This document shows positions 54,222 through 54,248 of a DNA stretch of 54,248 nt, piece by piece. A program made the position numbers and the translations under genes. The stretch comes from Candidatus Heritagella gallinarum (GTDB lineage: Bacteria; Bacillota; Clostridia; Oscillospirales; Acutalibacteraceae), in contig CAJFNK010000003.1 of NCBI GenBank assembly GCA_904394685.1, positions 1-54,248 on the forward strand, written 5' to 3'. Each line of letters opens with the position of its first letter. Positions within the stretch are counted from its first letter, which is position 1. Under the pieces are notes generated by a model that saw only the letters and a list, made by a program, of their open reading frames with translations, did no database searches and was not told where the DNA came from.

Positions 54222-54248
54222 TCATAAACCAGGAGTCAAGATGATGTC
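54222..54248 (-). CDS. Possible C-terminal end of a minus-strand gene beyond the window
   Basis: The last 27 bases on the minus strand read as codons for DIILTPGL followed by TGA, 63 bases before a strong terminator. Eight codons are too few to identify a protein, and another frame is also open here. Confidence 0.2.
   Translation of the reverse strand, partial: DIILTPGL

Larger units (their letters stand above)
53845..54248. other. 404-base terminal interval
   Basis: Left part: probable upstream region of the ten-cysteine gene, with a TATAAT near 53875-53890 on the minus strand but no good -35. Middle and right: two terminator-like hairpins in tandem on the minus strand. The last 27 bases read as the end of a possible minus-strand gene. 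No other gene is supported. Confidence 0.6.

Overview
The window looks like chromosome of a spore-forming, low-to-mid GC Firmicute of class Clostridia, most likely family Oscillospiraceae/Ruminococcaceae. The grounds are a SCIFF peptide with its radical SAM maturase, an IspH-ribosomal protein S1 fusion, SpoIIM and a SpoIIIE/FtsK translocase, a tyrosine T-box leader, the RqcH quality-control factor, and clostridial families of unknown function (DUF5685, DUF378, DUF1858, DUF4380-like). Nothing finer than family can be read from the sequence. No rRNA, tRNA, CRISPR array or prophage is visible; nearly all of the window is core genome.

Layout. 0.1-12 kb (minus strand): tyrS behind a T-box, then a tightly coupled run transcribed yfmF-yfmH-lgt-folD-dxs-tlyA-nadK-argR-recN, mostly with 4-nt stop/start overlaps. 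It joins two M16-type proteins, lipoprotein maturation, one-carbon metabolism, isoprenoid precursor synthesis, rRNA methylation, NADP synthesis, arginine control and DNA repair. 12-15 kb: spoIIM-xerD-DUF624-like, with a possible sigma-E promoter ahead of spoIIM. 15.4-19.4 kb: a DUF378 membrane protein, acetate kinase, and a divergent tmcAL plus a DUF4380-like gene. 19.4-26.9 kb (minus): the SCIFF RiPP locus (scfA, scfB), a small membrane protein, yajC, tgt, rqcH, a Nif3-like gene, trmK and a DUF1858 gene, with a structured RNA hairpin in front of trmK. 27-32.7 kb (minus): rpiR, HI0933-type flavoprotein, cmk, plsC, ispH-rpsA. 32.9-36.1 kb (minus): DUF5685, DnaJ-like and membrane protein trio, then a GT2-like protein without its metal motif. 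36.2-42.7 kb (minus): galK, a TetM-like GTPase coupled to ligA, and mreB. 42.9-46.6 kb: a Cof-type phosphatase, nth (plus), and gatD-murT for peptidoglycan amidation. 46.9-53.3 kb (plus): tepA, ftsK/spoIIIE, a YgiQ-type radical SAM gene, a ComEC-like hydrolase and DUF3006. The end holds a ten-cysteine small protein and tandem terminators serving minus-strand genes beyond the window.

Most of the content is known housekeeping. The least explained parts are: (1) the DUF5685/DnaJ/membrane-protein operon, where DUF5685 carries two Asp-rich motifs about 100 residues apart, as in isoprenoid synthases, plus two CxxC pairs; (2) a GatD whose glutaminase Cys and His do not sit in the canonical motifs although its MurT partner looks intact; (3) an XerD-like recombinase lacking the conserved beta-hairpin lysine motif; (4) a chromosomal TetM-like GTPase that is probably not an acquired resistance gene; (5) the hairpin RNA before trmK; (6) a short ten-cysteine protein with its own strong ribosome binding site and terminator. 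All function statements rest on motif recognition by eye; no database search was run.
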